DNA of 64,000 nucleotides, from assembly GCA_015680905.1 (NCBI GenBank), contig CM027380.1:13472001-13536000 (forward strand). The letters are read 5' to 3'. The DNA comes from Coptis chinensis (taxonomy: Eukaryota; Streptophyta; Magnoliopsida; Ranunculales; Ranunculaceae). The notes under the pieces were generated by a model. The model was not told the origin of the DNA, made no database searches, and was given only the letters and a program-made list of their open reading frames with translations. Made by a program: the position numbers and the translations under genes. Below are positions 34,119 through 47,251 of the stretch, piece by piece. Numbering within the stretch: the first letter of the stretch is position 1; each line of letters opens with the position of its first letter.

Positions 34119-36921
34119 TCAGTAAAGAGATAAGAGATGAGGTTCCTTCGCATCCTGCCAGTCCATTATAACTTGCCAAGCTTGCCGCCATTTATCATCT
34201 ACTAATGCTAACCTGTTAAGTGTTATTATGTCTGATGGGATGTACGGGGCGACCAATTGAGGCTGCACCTGCCATCCCGGCCAAGTCATTATTCGCAATG
34301 AGCGAACCACCCAATTGGTGGGTCTCTCATGACTTCAACCCTTTTCAATCGTGAATTTGTGCACGAATCTGAGGTAAACAACTACGCATGATGCGGCTTA
34401 CACCAACAGGCATAAGAAGATACTTACGCCTCATGGTTTGGGCTCTCTTAAGACTAGCGACTAAAACTTCGGGGAATGTCATATCGGCGACATCCCTCAT
34501 TAAAAGCGAGGAAAATGTCGGCCAGCTATCTTGTTTGCGAAATGAACTGCCATTCCCCAAAAATATTCATCGGGATGAATAACATGGTGGTGCCTACGTT
34601 TAGGAAAGGCTACCAAGGGCAATGCTATATTGCCCCCTGGTCCATTACTCGAAATACCCTGCCCCCATAATACTCCATGGAAATATGTATAATCATAAAG
34701 ATATGCATTATCGGTCATATATGCCCATGTGTAAACGAGGATCGGTATTGGTAATCCCCGAAACTAAAAGCGACCATATTTTTATCGAATTGATGTGTCG
34801 CGTGTCTTCCGACTGACGGAGAATTCTTGTTCTCCATCCCGATTACAATAGAATTTAACATGGTCGTTAGAAATAAGCGGTAAAAAGCGTGGTGAATATG
34901 AATCATCATCACTTACCGATAGATGGCGCCATCCTAACTGCGGGGATCACAAGCCGGAACCAATGTCCATAGGTCGCGGTGCCAACACATCTTGAAAAGA
35001 CTGTTCGGTATGACTATAGGAGATGTCATCTTAACTACTCTTTGAGCAGTTCAAAAATCCTGGGTGACCCTCGAAAATTGGAATTTCCCCGTTAGCGTTA
35101 GGCGGTGGCGGTCGCTGGGGTTTTAAATTTACAGTGTTTTGAAGCGAATTCGGCCAAAGGGTGGTCGCGAGTCCTTTCGACTAAAATTTGGGAAAGTGTA
35201 TGCCGGTTCGCCGTAGCGCTCGTACAGAATCTTGGAAGAAAAAATTTGGAAGAAAAGGAAAAAAAGCTTGGAGTGAAAGGTCTTGAGGGATGATGGTGGG
35301 GTGTAGTGTGGTTTGTTAGTGTAGAATGAAGGGAGTTTAAATAGGTTTTGAGCTTCCAAAACGAATCGGCAAGTTCCCAAATTGTGTTAAGGCAATTTCG
35401 GAAATAGAAAAATTCCAAACCAAAGCGAAACAAACCATTTTTTAAAGTGATTTTCTAAAAAATCCCGGTATCTTTCATAATGGATTTAGAATAGTAACTT
35501 CTAAACTCTCCTACATTTCATGCTACCACCACACAAATCATAGATATGCGATATCGGCCAAATTATCAACCTTTCCTTCAAGACTACTTTACCATGGATG
35601 ATCATATAACGAATTATGCTCGGTATAAATATTACCACCCCCAAACAAATTAGGGAAGGTGGGATTAATGATAAAACAAGCGATTACTTTCGAAATTAAC
35701 CAATTATATTAAAAATAAAATTTAAATCCAAACAACATAAAACAAACACATTAATATTTAAATTTAACTACTTAATTAAAATTCAACTAATAAAACAATC
35801 AAAACCATGAAATAACAGTGAAACACAACTAATGGTGAACACCTAGTTGTGTGATGAAGAATGGACCACGAGATGGAGATTGGCCCCTGGATGGAGAATG
35901 GCTTTGAACCATCGTCAGCCGGCGACGGCGCTCATGCTGTCGGACTCGGCTGAAACCGATTCCTCCACGGATGGCATCGTCGTAAAGCATCTCTATTCGA
36001 ACAAGCAAACGGTGCTTCCATCTCATCCAGAGTATCGCATATCTTGGGCTTGTTGATCTTTGGTGGATAGTCTCCATGTTAGACCGGGGATATCGTCCAC
36101 GAACCCCTTCGAGCATTTCAAGTCTCGTCACGAAGGTTCGTTTGCTTCTTCGAATTACAATCTATCTATCTCCGGATATCTTCACAAATACCATAAATGC
36201 AACGTAGGCAGTTTGCAATACTTGCATCGTTCTAAATTAGAACTACATTTATCTAATGCATCGTCATCCGGACATGTCATATCCTCCCTTTCATCCTCCG
36301 ACTCATCCATTTTTTCTTGAACAACGGCCAAGTCTCTTGGATGCAATCCGTATAGATACTTGCATTAGAATGCAATTTGATCTTAATAGGGCGGATCTTG
36401 CGACAGCTCTAAAGGAGAGCATGATCTTAGTGATCAATACGGGGAAGAGGCCAAGCTCTTCCCCACTCCTTGAATCACATTAAACATTAAATCAAGGATG
36501 CAGAAATTATACTTATTTGTTTGCAAAATCCGAGAACGTCTGCGGACATTGCGGGCCAATATCATCGACTTTGTCTTTCAGAGGGCGTTCCTACCAATCC
36601 ACCGAAATTTCTGACCCGGTTGATTGGTTCTCGAGGGGTGGCCGGACCTATGATGAGATGTCGGATTGTATTCACCCTCCGACAATATCCTTCATCAAAG
36701 CGGGAACTCCGGTTATCTTTGGGATTCTGAATTGTCGATACCGAGTTGCTTTCAAGCGTAATTCCTAACAGTTCAACCAACAACTGTCTCGTTACTTCCC
36801 TCCTCGTTCCTGCTACCTTTATGAAAATCCTATCCCCCTCCAATTCTCGCTTCTTATAAAATTGTTCTACCAAATCATGGTGATAGAACGCCTTAGTCGA
36901 GTACCACCACGGTCCGTTCAA
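34119..36921 (-). pseudogene. Athila A envelope-position (ORF-1-like) region
   Basis: Minus-strand fragments lie downstream of integrase, where Athila elements carry an additional long frame of the Athila ORF-1 family. Legible pieces are GDRIFIKVAGTRREVTRQLL with RRVNTIRHLIIGPATPREP (36562-36921) and LYDYTYFHGVLWGQGIS with HHVIHPDEYFWGMAVHFANK (34500-34718). The assignment rests on position and resemblance; the region is broken in many places. Confidence 0.6.
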
Positions 36922-37990
36922 TGCCTCCTAATCATCTCCGCGTCGTAAAATGGTGCGAAATTGTCCGGACTCAAACGCGTGCTCCGTAAATTCTTCGTCG
37001 TAAGCGCCATTGAAGTTTAAAGAGACAACTAATGGGTTTGTAGACTGTGGGGGAGGCGAGTTTGAAGAAAAACAACTAAAACAACGGTGGTGGCGGTGGT
37101 TACTTGAATTGGTGGCGGTTTTCGAGAGTTAGGTTGGTGCTGGTAATGGTTTAAAGAAGATTTTAGTTTGATTTGATTATCTTGGTGTGGGTGTAGTTAG
37201 GTTTTCTTCTCTCTCTCTATTTTTTATTTATTTTTTTTTTTTTGGTGTTCAAGGTTTGATTTAACTTTGTAATCGGCGGGATTGAAAGGGAAAGAAAGAA
37301 ACCGTTTTTTTTTGGGAAGGAAGGAGGCCACAGGCGTCGTGCGGTTTTGACCCCAAGCCGGTTTGAATTCAAAATTTTCGGTTTTTTGCGCAATTTCAAA
37401 CTCAATTTACGCAAGCCGTTCTTGGCCCGATTTTGGCGAATGAGTTATGGAAATGATCGGTAGAAATTTCCAATCTAATGATCCATAAAACACTCAATTT
37501 CAATCATGGGTGACGTATAAAAGGGTAGAAAAATGCCTCGAAGTGCGTGTGTGACGTAAGTTATGTGAACGAAGGAAATCTAAGTTTAGATTACGTCAAC
37601 CCAATTGAACTACAAGTAATGGGCCTAAGCAACACAAATGGAAAGTTCGAGCAATCTAGATGGAGAGACCGATTGCCCACCCCCCAAACAAATTTTTAAA
37701 CACAAAATTTGTTCTTACGCGGGTCGTTTAAAGTCAGATTCCCAAGACTTGTTGGATTGCTATTTTTATGATTAAGAATTTTTTTTATTATTATGTATTT
37801 TATTTATTTATTTATTTTTTATTAGTTTATTATAAGATAAATGAAAAACAATAAATACATAATTCACCCCTTAGAGGAACATGACTAAAACCCGAGAAAA
37901 CATGCAAAAGTGGAAAAGCGTGAATTATGTTAACCCGTGCGTGGACTTAGGATCCGGTACTTACACCACATACTCCATAGGGAGGGCCCG
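36922..37990. other. Athila A stretch between integrase and 3' region, no gene
   Basis: Low-complexity segments (CT-rich near 37206-37220, T-rich near 37221-37245, ATTT-rich near 37780-37830) and no recognisable domain. Frames found here are short and unsupported. Confidence 0.5.
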
Positions 37991-39200
37991 TTACCTGAAT
38001 GGTGCACTTACCACTATATGGAAGTGAAAGGAAGTACACCAATGACAAAGGTCAATCCTCATAGGCGAGGTCTGTAAAAGGACTTCCTCTACATCGGGGG
38101 GGCACGAAGTTAAGTGAAAATGTTTTAACCGTTGACCATTAACTTGAAGCGTCTTGTTGTCATTTGGATTTACCAAGGTGATTGCCCGTAAAGGGTGACT
38201 TGATAACGAGAAAAGGGCGGACCAACGGGTTTTAGTTTTCTGGGAAAATATGTAGGCGGGAGTTGTAAAGCAAGACCTTTTGACCGACTACAAACTCTTT
38301 TGCGCAAGATTTGCTTATCAAGAACCGTTTCATGTTAGCTTTATAATCCTTTGCGAGATCGTAAGAATCGCTCACAGTTTCTTCAAGCTCATTCAATTCT
38401 GCAACTTGCATTTGACACTTGCCTCATCAATATTGAAGTTAAGGCTTTTATAGCCCACGAGCCGCGGTGCTCTAATTCAGCGGGCAAATGACATGGTTTC
38501 CCAAATACAAGTCTAAAGGGAGACATACCTATAGGAGTTTTGAAAGCAGTTCTATCGCCCATAAGGCATCCGATAGATGCTTGACCCGATCTTTCCTATC
38601 GGGGTTTACGGTTGTTTCTAAAATCTTTTTGATTTCCCTATTAGAAACTTCTACTTGTCCGCTAGTTTGTGGATGATACTGAGTTGCTACTTTGTGTGTA
38701 ACTCCATACTTTTTCACTAGGGATGCAACAACTCATTTGCAAAAATGTGTTCCACCATCACTAATGATGGCTTTAGGAATGCCAACCCGACCCAGAAAAT
38801 ATATTTTTTAATAAAAATACAACGGTCTTATGGTCATTGCTCGCGGCAAGCTAGGGCCTTTATCCATTTAGACCGTAGTCCCGGCAACTAGAATATAAAT
38901 GAAACCGTGGGAAACGAGGGGAAAGGACCCATGAAATCAATGCCCCAAACGTCAAAATTTCTACTATCAAGATTGGATTTAATGGCATCATATTACGGCT
39001 TCATGATTAAGCCAAGTTGTTGGCAACGAATACCGTCTTGCAATGCACTTGGGCATCCTTAAAAGGGTAGGCCAATAAAACCACATTGAAGCACTTTTTA
39101 GCGGCTGTTTTCATCCCACTAAAATGGCCACCACACTCTTTGTCATGGCGAGAATGATAGAACTTCATTGTATTCCCAGCGGGGGAATACAACAACGAAT
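37991..39200 (-). pseudogene. integrase of Athila A
   Basis: Three parts are legible on the minus strand. The zinc-binding N-terminal piece has FYHSRHDKECGGHFSGMK (39007-39195). A core piece has [20 protein letters not shown] followed by [15 protein letters not shown] (38529-38717), the Athila-type catalytic-core block. A C-terminal piece has DNKTLQVNGQRLKHF (37991-38176). The order fits the family. Fossil, broken. Confidence 0.85.
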
Positions 39201-39585
39201 AATCGATCCGCCTGATACTTAAAAGGTATGGCTCATCCCGTAGTATAACTTAACTCGGCCAAGAACTTCTTCACGTTCATTTCTTGACCAATTATAAGGC
39301 ATAACATCAGCCGCTAAATAATTTACAATGTCGGCATACCATGGTGCTGAAAAATCGCGATCTGGATGCTCATCGGGGAAAAGAGTGCGGTATGGACTCG
39401 AAATCACTCGATCGTCGTTTGTGAGTCTAGATAAGTGGTCGGCAACTACGTTTTCGACCCTCTTTTGTCCTTTTATTTCTAATGTGAACTCTTGCGGGGA
39501 GAAGAATCCGTCGGATTAATCTACGCTTAGCATCCTTCTTTGCAAGAAGGTACTTAAAGAAACATGGTCCATGTAAACTAAAGTT

Positions 39586-39771
39586 TTAGAACCAACCAAA
39601 TAAGGAATGAAACTTATCTAAAGCATAAATGACATCTAAGAATTCTTTTTCTATAGTTGAATAATTCCGTTGAGCATCGTTTAAGGTTTTACTAGCATAA
39701 TAAATAACAGTGGACTTATTATCTAGTTTTTGTCCCAAAGACTGCACCAACCGCATAATCACTAGCATCAC
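39586..39771 (-). pseudogene. RNase H of Athila A
   Basis: The minus strand reads [20 protein letters not shown] and EFLDVIYALDKFHS, a well-known RNase H block in Ty3/Gypsy pol (the Y-S-x-x-E-K-E segment). It lies between RT and integrase. Fossil. Confidence 0.85.
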
Positions 39772-40207
39772 ACATGAGTTGAAAGGTTTAGACCAATCGG
39801 AGGCTGTATAATTGGTGCAGAGGTTAGAAGGACTTTTAAAGTTTCAAAAAGCCTGCTTACAGTTAAAATTAAAATCAAAGATTGCATCCTTCAAAAGCAG
39901 ATTAGTTAACGGCCTAGCTATTTTTTAGAAGTTTTTAATAAACCCTATAAAACACTGCATGGCCTAGAAAGGCTCTAATATCCGCAGGACAGTCCGTGGT
40001 TTAGATAGAGTCACTATCTTATCTAGTTTGGCCTTATCTACTTCGATGCCATCACTAGATACAATGTGACCCTAATCTTATGCCCTTTTTTCACCATGAA
40101 ATGACACTTTTCCCAGTTTAAAACGAGGCTCTTTTCTTTACACGTGTCAAAACCTTAGGCGGAGGTTAGACAAAGCGATCGTGAAGGAGTCTCCATAGAT
40201 AGAAAAA

Positions 40208-41046
40208 TCATCCATGAAAACTTCCATAAAGCTCTACCCATGTCACTAAATATATGAAGCATACACCAATTGGAAGGTTCAAGAGCATTACAAAGGCCAA
40301 AAGGCATTCGTTTATAGGCATCGTTCCAAAGGGACATGTGAAGGTAGTCTTTTCTTGGTCATCAATATCAATAATAATCTGAAAATAGCCTGAGTAGCCA
40401 TCCGAGAAAACAATAAAAAGCATGACCAATTAGGCGTTCGAGCATTTGATCTATAAAGGTAAAGGAAAGTGATACTTTTCGTGTCATAGCATTTAAGCGT
40501 CTGTAATCAATACGGATCCTCCATTTCATAGGGCCTTGTGTGACAACATAGTCACCGCTTCCGTTCACGCACCATGGTAACTCCCGATTTCTTAGGAACT
40601 ACATGAATGGGGCTTACCCATTCGCTATCGAGATTGGGTATATGATACCCGCGTCAGTAATCGTAAGACTTCTTCCCTAAACACCTCTTTCATGGTGGGT
40701 TCAAGCGGCGAGGTTCGCGAGAAGTCTTCGCGTTATCCTCAAATGGATCACGATGAGTGCAAATATTAGGGTCAATTCCCTTAATGTCGGCTAGGGACCA
40801 ACCAATCGGAGACCGATGTTCCCTAATCACCCGGATTAAACGTGTCTCTTCATTCTTAGATAACAGAGAAGATATAATTACCGAATGACTACCATCCGGA
40901 TCAAGTTGAATATATTTTAACTTTGGGGGAAGGGGTTTAAGCACTGGGGTGGAAGGAAAATCAATAGATGTTTCGTCGGGGTCCTCATTTTGCATAATGA
41001 ATACTTGCTTAGGTAGCAAGTCTTCATACTCAATATAATGGAGCAA
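40208..41046 (-). pseudogene. reverse transcriptase of Athila A
   Basis: Legible blocks on the minus strand include RIDYRRLNAMTRK (40368-40568), DQEKTTFTCPFGT (40208-40429) and, upstream, the protease-RT connector with KYIQLDPDGSHSVIISSLLS (40690-41046). All match Athila-type pol in order. Fossil with several breaks. Confidence 0.85.
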
Positions 41047-41229
41047 CCGAAGGGGTCTACAATTGGTGTGGACTCAAGGATGGTGTTGACTTCCTCTAAG
41101 TAGGAGTCATTTACAAAATCTGAAGTTCAAAAGAAAGGAATTTGTACATATTGTTTTCGAGAAGCGTGTTGTTAAAATAATTTTGAGCTAAGCTCTCCGA
41201 TCATGCTAACCTCTCCATCTATGAGCGAA

Positions 41230-41541
41230 TCACGGTAATTGTTTCATCATTTTAAAAACATTTACCTCAACTGTAAGATGGCCAAAAGATAAGGACATCT
41301 TACCATCGCGGCAATTTATAAGTGCGTTGGCAGTTGCTAAGAAGGGGCGCCCTAAGATGATCGGTATAGAGTCGTTGGCGACTTCTGTATCGAGGATAAC
41401 AAAATCAGCAGGATAGTAAAAATCCTGAACCTTAACAAACACGTTTTCCACTACACCCTTAGGATACTTAATTGACCTGTCCGCTAATTGCAACGTTATT
41501 TTTGTAGGTTGCATTTCCTGTAGACCTATTTGTTTATACAA
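41230..41541 (-). pseudogene. protease-region piece of Athila A
   Basis: The minus strand reads LQLADRSIKYPKGVVENVFV and later PIILGRPFLATANALINC, the hallmark segment of Athila/Tat-type retropepsin regions just before RT. The same segment is present in element B (within 54119-56521). Fossil. Confidence 0.85.
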
Positions 41542-42376
41542 CTAATCACGGGGAGTAAGTTAACACTTTCGCCCCGGTCTAATAAAGCGGTGGATCGTGT
41601 GAGAATCTCCTAAAGTGCATTTTACGATGGGGCGACCGAGTCCTTGTACTTAACAATTCCATTATTTTTAGGATAAGGTTGGGAATTGTTCAGTTAAAAA
41701 AGGTGTCTTTAGGTATGTTGGTCTTCGCCCTAGTAGTGCACAACTCTTTAAGAAACTTAAGCGTGGTTAGGGAGCTTTTAATAGCTTTGAGAAAAGGAAG
41801 GTTTATCGTTAGATTCTTGAAAACGTTCCTAATCTCCTCAAAGTTTGTATCCCTGGTTAGCATGGCTAACCGAGGGAATGGTGGTTTTGCTCTATATTTA
41901 AGCGTATGGCTCGACTTGATGTGTTACCTTGGCTTTACTGTTTCTTAGTTTGTTGTTTAAGCGGTACCTCTCTACGGTGGTAGGTTCTTCGATTTCTACT
42001 TGGTATCTAGTTCGATATCCGGTGTAGGGGAATCTTGATGGGGTAACTATAGGCATAGTTACTTTGTTATCAACCACTCTTCGAGCGGAGAGTGGTGATG
42101 GCATCAGTCACCTACTATTGTCGTTTCCGTTACTAGTATTACCGTTTACCTCAAAGGCTGTGTTTGTTGTTTTAGGGTTGGGTATGGCTTGTCCGGAAAC
42201 ACGCCTTTTGGTTGGGCTTTCTCTTGGGCTAACTGTTGTATGCCCTGATTTATAGATTGTAAGATCTATTGGTTTGATTGAGTCATTGATTGGAAAAGTT
42301 ATTGGGTAACCTGTATAAAGGCGTCTATACGATCCGGATGTGATTGTGTAGTAGTCCGCGAGTGGTGCGGCTGGAA

Positions 42377-43284
42377 CTATCTCCGTTGATTATTTATGGG
42401 TGGGTTGTGATAGTTACTATTGTTAACCGGAACGATACCTCTATTGGTATTATAACTATTATAATTACCCTGACCTTGTGCTAAACCTTGTCGTGGTTGT
42501 GCTTGGTTGTTATAATTATTATAATTTCCCTGACTTAGTCCACGGCCTTGCCTAGGTGGAGCTTGATTATAGTTGTTTGCTTGCCTAACATTTTGGTTAT
42601 TAGACCACGGAGGTGAAACTTGTTGATTGTTTAGCCAACTAAAGTTGGGATGTTGTCTCCATGGGGCATTAGGAATAGGATAGTTATTAATGGAGTAAAC
42701 ATTATCTTGCTCTAATTGTTGTTGTTCATAGGCCAGAGGACAATAGGAGTCGGTGGTGCTTTCGGGACTCAAACAGACATTACATGGGTTGGAGTTAACA
42801 TTCATGGCGGGGATAGGCTTTTGTTGCACAAAATAGCCTCAACCTTTTTAGTTAGAGATTCGATTAAATTTTTAAGTTCTAGATCGGGTTTCATCTCAAA
42901 CATCATACTGACCTTAAGCTGTTGAAGAAGAACTAATAGGCGGGGGATATCATCACTACCCCCAATTGTTATTACGTTTAGTTTGATCTTCTAAAATTTG
43001 TAAGCCTCAGGGCTCTTTTACTTAGGAAACTACCCCCATTCATTATGTCAAGGACTTCTTTATGGTGATGTTGAAGTCCTTTGAAAAAGACCACGAACTA
43101 ACGTGTCTTTTGCTAGGTTATAGTGTGGACACTCAATAAGCGGTCGGTGAAACGATTCCAAGCCTCGAAAACGATTCATGAGGATTTTGTCGGAAAAATG
43201 AATCTTGGAAAGCATCTCATCCGTCTTTAGGGGTAGGTAAAAATGTTCCATAAACAGGTGAACAAGTTTAGCCCACGAGTCCAC
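42377..43284 (-). pseudogene. gag of Athila A
   Basis: The minus-strand piece at 43060-43284 (LVHLFMEHFYLPLKTDEMLS, SFHRPLIECPHYNL) corresponds to the Retrotrans_gag domain. The 42377-42829 piece has a Cys-containing knuckle-like segment (CNVCLSPESTTDSYCP) followed by an Asn/Gln-rich tail with NNYN and PRQG repeats, usual for Athila gag. Fossil, broken. Confidence 0.8.
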
Positions 43285-44243
43285 GAGTTAGGCGCTTTGG
43301 CAGTTAACCAAAGAACTTGCCTTATCGGCTAAGGTGAAGGGAAATACCCTCCGGTTTAATTTGTTCCGTACCAACCGTAGGATGATGGAATGTTGTAAGG
43401 ACTTGTTCAATCCTACGCGTGTGTTGATAAGGTTTTCATGGTCTAAACCATGGAAAGCGGGTAACAAATTAAATATGTTTGGGGAATTCGAAAATCCCCA
43501 CTGGGTCTGCTAGAGCGATGCAAGATTTAGGGCTATCGCCGAGGCTTTGTAAAAGTCGGAGAGAGGAGTCTCTTTTCTTCACCATTATGTCCGTGGTTGG
43601 TGGAATAGTAGCTAGAGGTGTAGTGATTGGTATACTCGATAGATTTGTTTATTGGCGTTGGCCGGTTAATTACGTTCGGTGTTTTTCTCCCACCGGACCT
43701 TAATCTCATGCAAGTCTAAGTCTAAACACGACAACAATCCAAACAATCTTGATATATTAGTATGAACCTCTAACCGGAGATCGCGGTATGGAAGAAAGGA
43801 ATACCGATAAGCGTCCTTGCTTAAGCTTATGAATAGCGTCTTGTTTACGGCGTGTTCATGTAAATAACAAGTTAGAACACTGAAAAATTAAAAATCGAAG
43901 TTGAAACAAACTGTAGAAATCCGGAAAATTTTTGCTTAGAGGCGCAGCGCTTCCGCATAAGCGCGATCGCGCTCCGTGTTCCAAACTTAACTTAGCGGGT
44001 TGCTTCGGTATGAGGGCGAGTCGGCTTCGTGGTCCAATAACTTAGGGCGGTGGCGCTCGTGTTCCGTTCTATAGAGGCCAGGTTAAGCTCCTTATAAGCG
44101 TGATGCTCGGTGTAATTTTGTCGCGGAATTTTTCAACGCTGAAACGGATAACCACAGTATGAATCAAACAAGGGTGGGTGGGTTTAATGGGACTTTAAAA
44201 TGACTAATTCTACTATGAAAACAATGCTAAAGTGCAACTAAGA
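43285..44243 (-). other. Athila A leader and gag start, degraded
   Basis: This lies between the primer site and the legible part of gag. No frame is long enough to assign; the gag N-terminus should fall here by position. Confidence 0.5.
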
Positions 44244-44257
44244 TGGCAGCGGCGCCA
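44244..44257 (-). other. primer-binding site of Athila A (tRNA-Asp type)
   Basis: The minus strand reads TGGCGCCGCTGCCA two bases inside the 5' LTR. It is close to the TGGCGCCGTTGCC site used by Athila elements with tRNA-Asp. Confidence 0.8.
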
Positions 44258-44259
44258 TT

Positions 44260-45733
44260 TGATAAAAGATAAAATTGAATAGTCTACTTACGAAATGAAC
44301 GATGAACTCAAAACGTAAGTAAACTAAAACTATCTACGTGTCTATTTTTATCAAAGTTTCTACTCTCAATTCTATCGAAATAGAGTGGAGTAACAAATTC
44401 GTTCCACTCCTAGTGCTCTAGCATGGAATGTTTTCTAATCTAATTAGTCGGTCTTAAGTCTAATGAGAGCTTTACGAAGGGTGTTATACTACGATACCTA
44501 TATGAAATTGATTATGTTGAATTTAACTACTGAATGCTATGGAAATATGATTGTTTTTTAATCTAGATAAAGGATTAGAGGGGAATCGAATCCACCTCGA
44601 ATCCAACTTAATAACCTAGCATAGATTCTTGTATCTCGATTCTTACGTTCTTACGGCAAGAAATTCGAGTTCTAATCCCTAGTGTTCATGGCATTTCTAC
44701 CAAATACTAACTAGCATGTGAGGTCGTCCACCTATTCTCATGGCGAATCACGACCTTCTAGATTGGAATAGATTCTACAATGCTTCTACACTATACCACT
44801 AAGTTTTCATCAAGGCTTCATCAACCCCTCTAATGGAGGTTTTAGCCTTGAGTCATCAAACCATCATTTTCTATTGAATTATAACTACACATCATATTAA
44901 AATTCTAACTTAACTAAATTAACCAACAATGTTTTAATCTACTTAAACTACGAAATGATAATCAACAAGAATTAAAACTAGATCTATAAATTGAGATGAC
45001 AAAAATTGAAATTGACAAAATAACTATTTTATTTATCTAATCAATCAAGAACAATGATTCAAAGACTTAATCTAAACAAGAATTGAAAATGGAACTAAAA
45101 CTTAATTAATCTACTGAAAACTAGATCTAGAATTATCTATATTGTTTTAGGTCTAACTAGCTACCATTAACAAAGAGCTAAGCTTTGGTTTTTATACTTT
45201 CAGATCCAAAAATCGTGCATGGGCTTGGAGCCATGTTTTGGGCCAGAGAATCAGGCCCAAAACCCAATTCTTTCAGTCCAAAAAGGCCTCTTCAGCTGCA
45301 GTTGGCTTCAATAGACTTTTTGTCCACTTTTGCTCCTCTGATTGGGTCAAGGATTGGACCATTAGAAAGCTCTTTCCGAACCGGTCGTTTTGACATAAGG
45401 TAGGCCCCATTCCAAGGTCTGAGTCCAAAGATCTGACCTTGAAAGTTCTCTTGACTTGTGTCTTTGTTTACGCCCGTGTCGACTTTTCAGCTTTTGACCG
45501 GGCTTTAGGAAGGCTTTGTCTTCTTGAATCTTGGCCTTTAATCACGGAACTACTTAGTAACCGACCTTTGCTCCTTTATCTCGCTAAAGTGGCACATTTC
45601 TGCACATAATGGACTTTGAAACCTGAAATGCATAAAAACACGTAATCAGTGTTAACTCTTAATTATTACTCACATAATTGGTCTAAAAGTATGATTGTTA
45701 CAGGGTTAAAACTACAGTTTTGGGCTCTTATCA
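44260..45733 (-). repeat. 5' LTR of Athila A (1474 bp)
   Basis: TGATAAAAG...CTCTTATCA, pairing with 30829-32299. On the + strand it contains ATGGGCTTGGAGCCATG and other tracts found in both copies; the roughly 70-codon frames at 45185 and 31755 are the same LTR sequence read by chance. Confidence 0.92.
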
Positions 45734-45751
45734 CATCATAGCCATACCAAT

Positions 45752-46441
45752 TCAGTCTTCTGGTCTAGTCTTTTGTGTTCCGGTAGGAGATTGTATGCCA
45801 GAGTCAGACTGACCCTCTCTCGCTGTCACAATAAAGCATAAAAGTATTAAAACAAGCATGAAAATATATTTAACACACACGAATTTAGAAGGATGTGAAC
45901 ACTTGGGAAAATGAATATGAATATACACCTCCAAAGCATCTCTGACCACTAGTTCTTCCCTAACAACTGGGGGAATGTCTAACCATTCTAGAACCACTAG
46001 TTTTTTCTTGCTACTAAGCTTTTTATCCCATGCACTGCTGCGACAACTGTGTCCAACAACTCACACCCACCCTTTAAACCATGGGAAGGTCAGTGGATCC
46101 AACCTTCTTGCCTCCAGAGATGGAATGTGGAGGAATACCCAAAGAGTGAATGCAAGGGCACAACCCTAGAGTGTGCCAGTATATTGTTGGGTAGTGCCTT
46201 AGAGAAAGTGGTCAATAATACTATGATACAACTCTTCCAACTTTTTACAAAGGAGTTCATAGGCAAGATACCCCCAAGGAAAAGCATTAAACACCTCCAA
46301 ATCAGCAGCAATGTCAACCCATCTTACATCGACTCCTTTCGAGCCAGTAGGTATGAGGAAAGCTCCAAGGGCGTATAGCTTATTAAGGTAATGTATGTCA
46401 TTCTTCATCTCCACATTGTGTAATGCATTAGCCTTTGCCAC
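45752..46441 (-). pseudogene. DUF1985-like gene fragment
   Basis: The minus-strand frame at 46199-46441 includes DIHYLNKLYALGAFLIPTGS and then VDIAADLEVFNAFPWGYLAY, the "leading Asp-Leu, F-N-x-[YF]-P-W-G" pattern of DUF1985, a plant domain often found with Ulp1-type proteases in transposon-associated genes. A second minus-strand frame (45752-45997) contains VLEWLDIPPVVREELVVRDA, and a TGACAG acceptor-like site near 45826 suggests a further exon. The gene is partial: no protease triad is seen. Athila A inserted just downstream of it. It is likely a relic of a Mutator- or CACTA-borne gene. Family assignment is by memory of the motif. Confidence 0.5.
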
Positions 46442-47251
46442 CTCCCTAGCTTGCTCAATAACATTCAGTCAAATTTGACCATGTAGGGAACCACGACTTT
46501 CCTTAAAATTCCTCAAAAATCAATGGGATTCTGGGATTCAAATCATAATAGTTGTTGCTTGGACGGGCGGTGGAAAGCCCGGTGAGTAGTGAGAAATCGG
46601 AAGACTTAAAACTGATATATTTGTTCCCAATATGGTAAGACAATGGTGCAATTCATCTTTTCAAAATGGAGACAACCAATTGGGGGTGGGTAAAATGATT
46701 ATACTTCCTTTGTTTTGGATCCGGGTCCACATTGCCATCAACAGTCAGTAGAAACCCAAACAGAGATGAAGCAAACCTACTTTTTCCTCCATATCAAACC
46801 CTTGGAAAAGCTTCTCTCGAAGCATTTTTAGAAAACAACAACAAGTAATCTTTGTTCCTGGCATCCATGCTAGTGCTTCAGGTTTCTTCCTCTTTCCACT
46901 ACACAACACACATCAAGCCATAGTGTGATAGTATTAGGACAACAAAGCATGGGTAAAAACAACTATGGCTATAGGTAATTAAATTAATTAGACGCATACT
47001 GCCTAAATATAATCGAATTCTCTCAGGTCAACCCAATATCAAACACAGAGAACTAAAGTATTAAACTAAAAACTAAAATACTAGATAAAGGAATAATCCT
47101 ACTAAGGTTTTCTTTTTTATTCAAAAAAACATATAATCAAAGCCAATTGTATAAAAGCAAGGAACAAAAAAAACGAACCTTTCCGTTTTGGGGCGTATTA
47201 TTTTAGGGTTTGTCATGATTTAGGCGATTCTGAGGTCGAGAACAAATTCGG
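46442..47251. other. no recognised gene
   Basis: This lies upstream of the DUF1985-like fragment on its sense strand. AT-rich, with no legible domain; short exons of the same gene could be present but cannot be shown. Confidence 0.4.

Larger units (their letters stand above)
30829..45733 (-). mobile_element. Athila-type LTR retrotransposon A, 14.9 kb, both LTRs, target duplication CATCA
   Basis: Bounded by TGATAAAAG at 30829 and CTCTTATCA at 45733, with CATCA at 30824-30828 and 45734-45738. Minus strand, right to left: 5' LTR (44260-45733), tRNA-Asp-type PBS (44244-44257), gag (about 42377-43284 and upstream), protease (41230-41541), RT (40208-41046), RNase H (39586-39771), integrase (37991-39200), envelope-position region (34119-36921), a T-rich spacer, PPT and 3' LTR (30829-32299). 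The length, PBS and 3' extra region are typical of Athila (Ty3/Gypsy). The LTRs are about 95-98% alike by eye, giving an age on the order of 1-2 million years. The ends look whole, but coding is broken in at least a dozen places. Confidence 0.92.
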
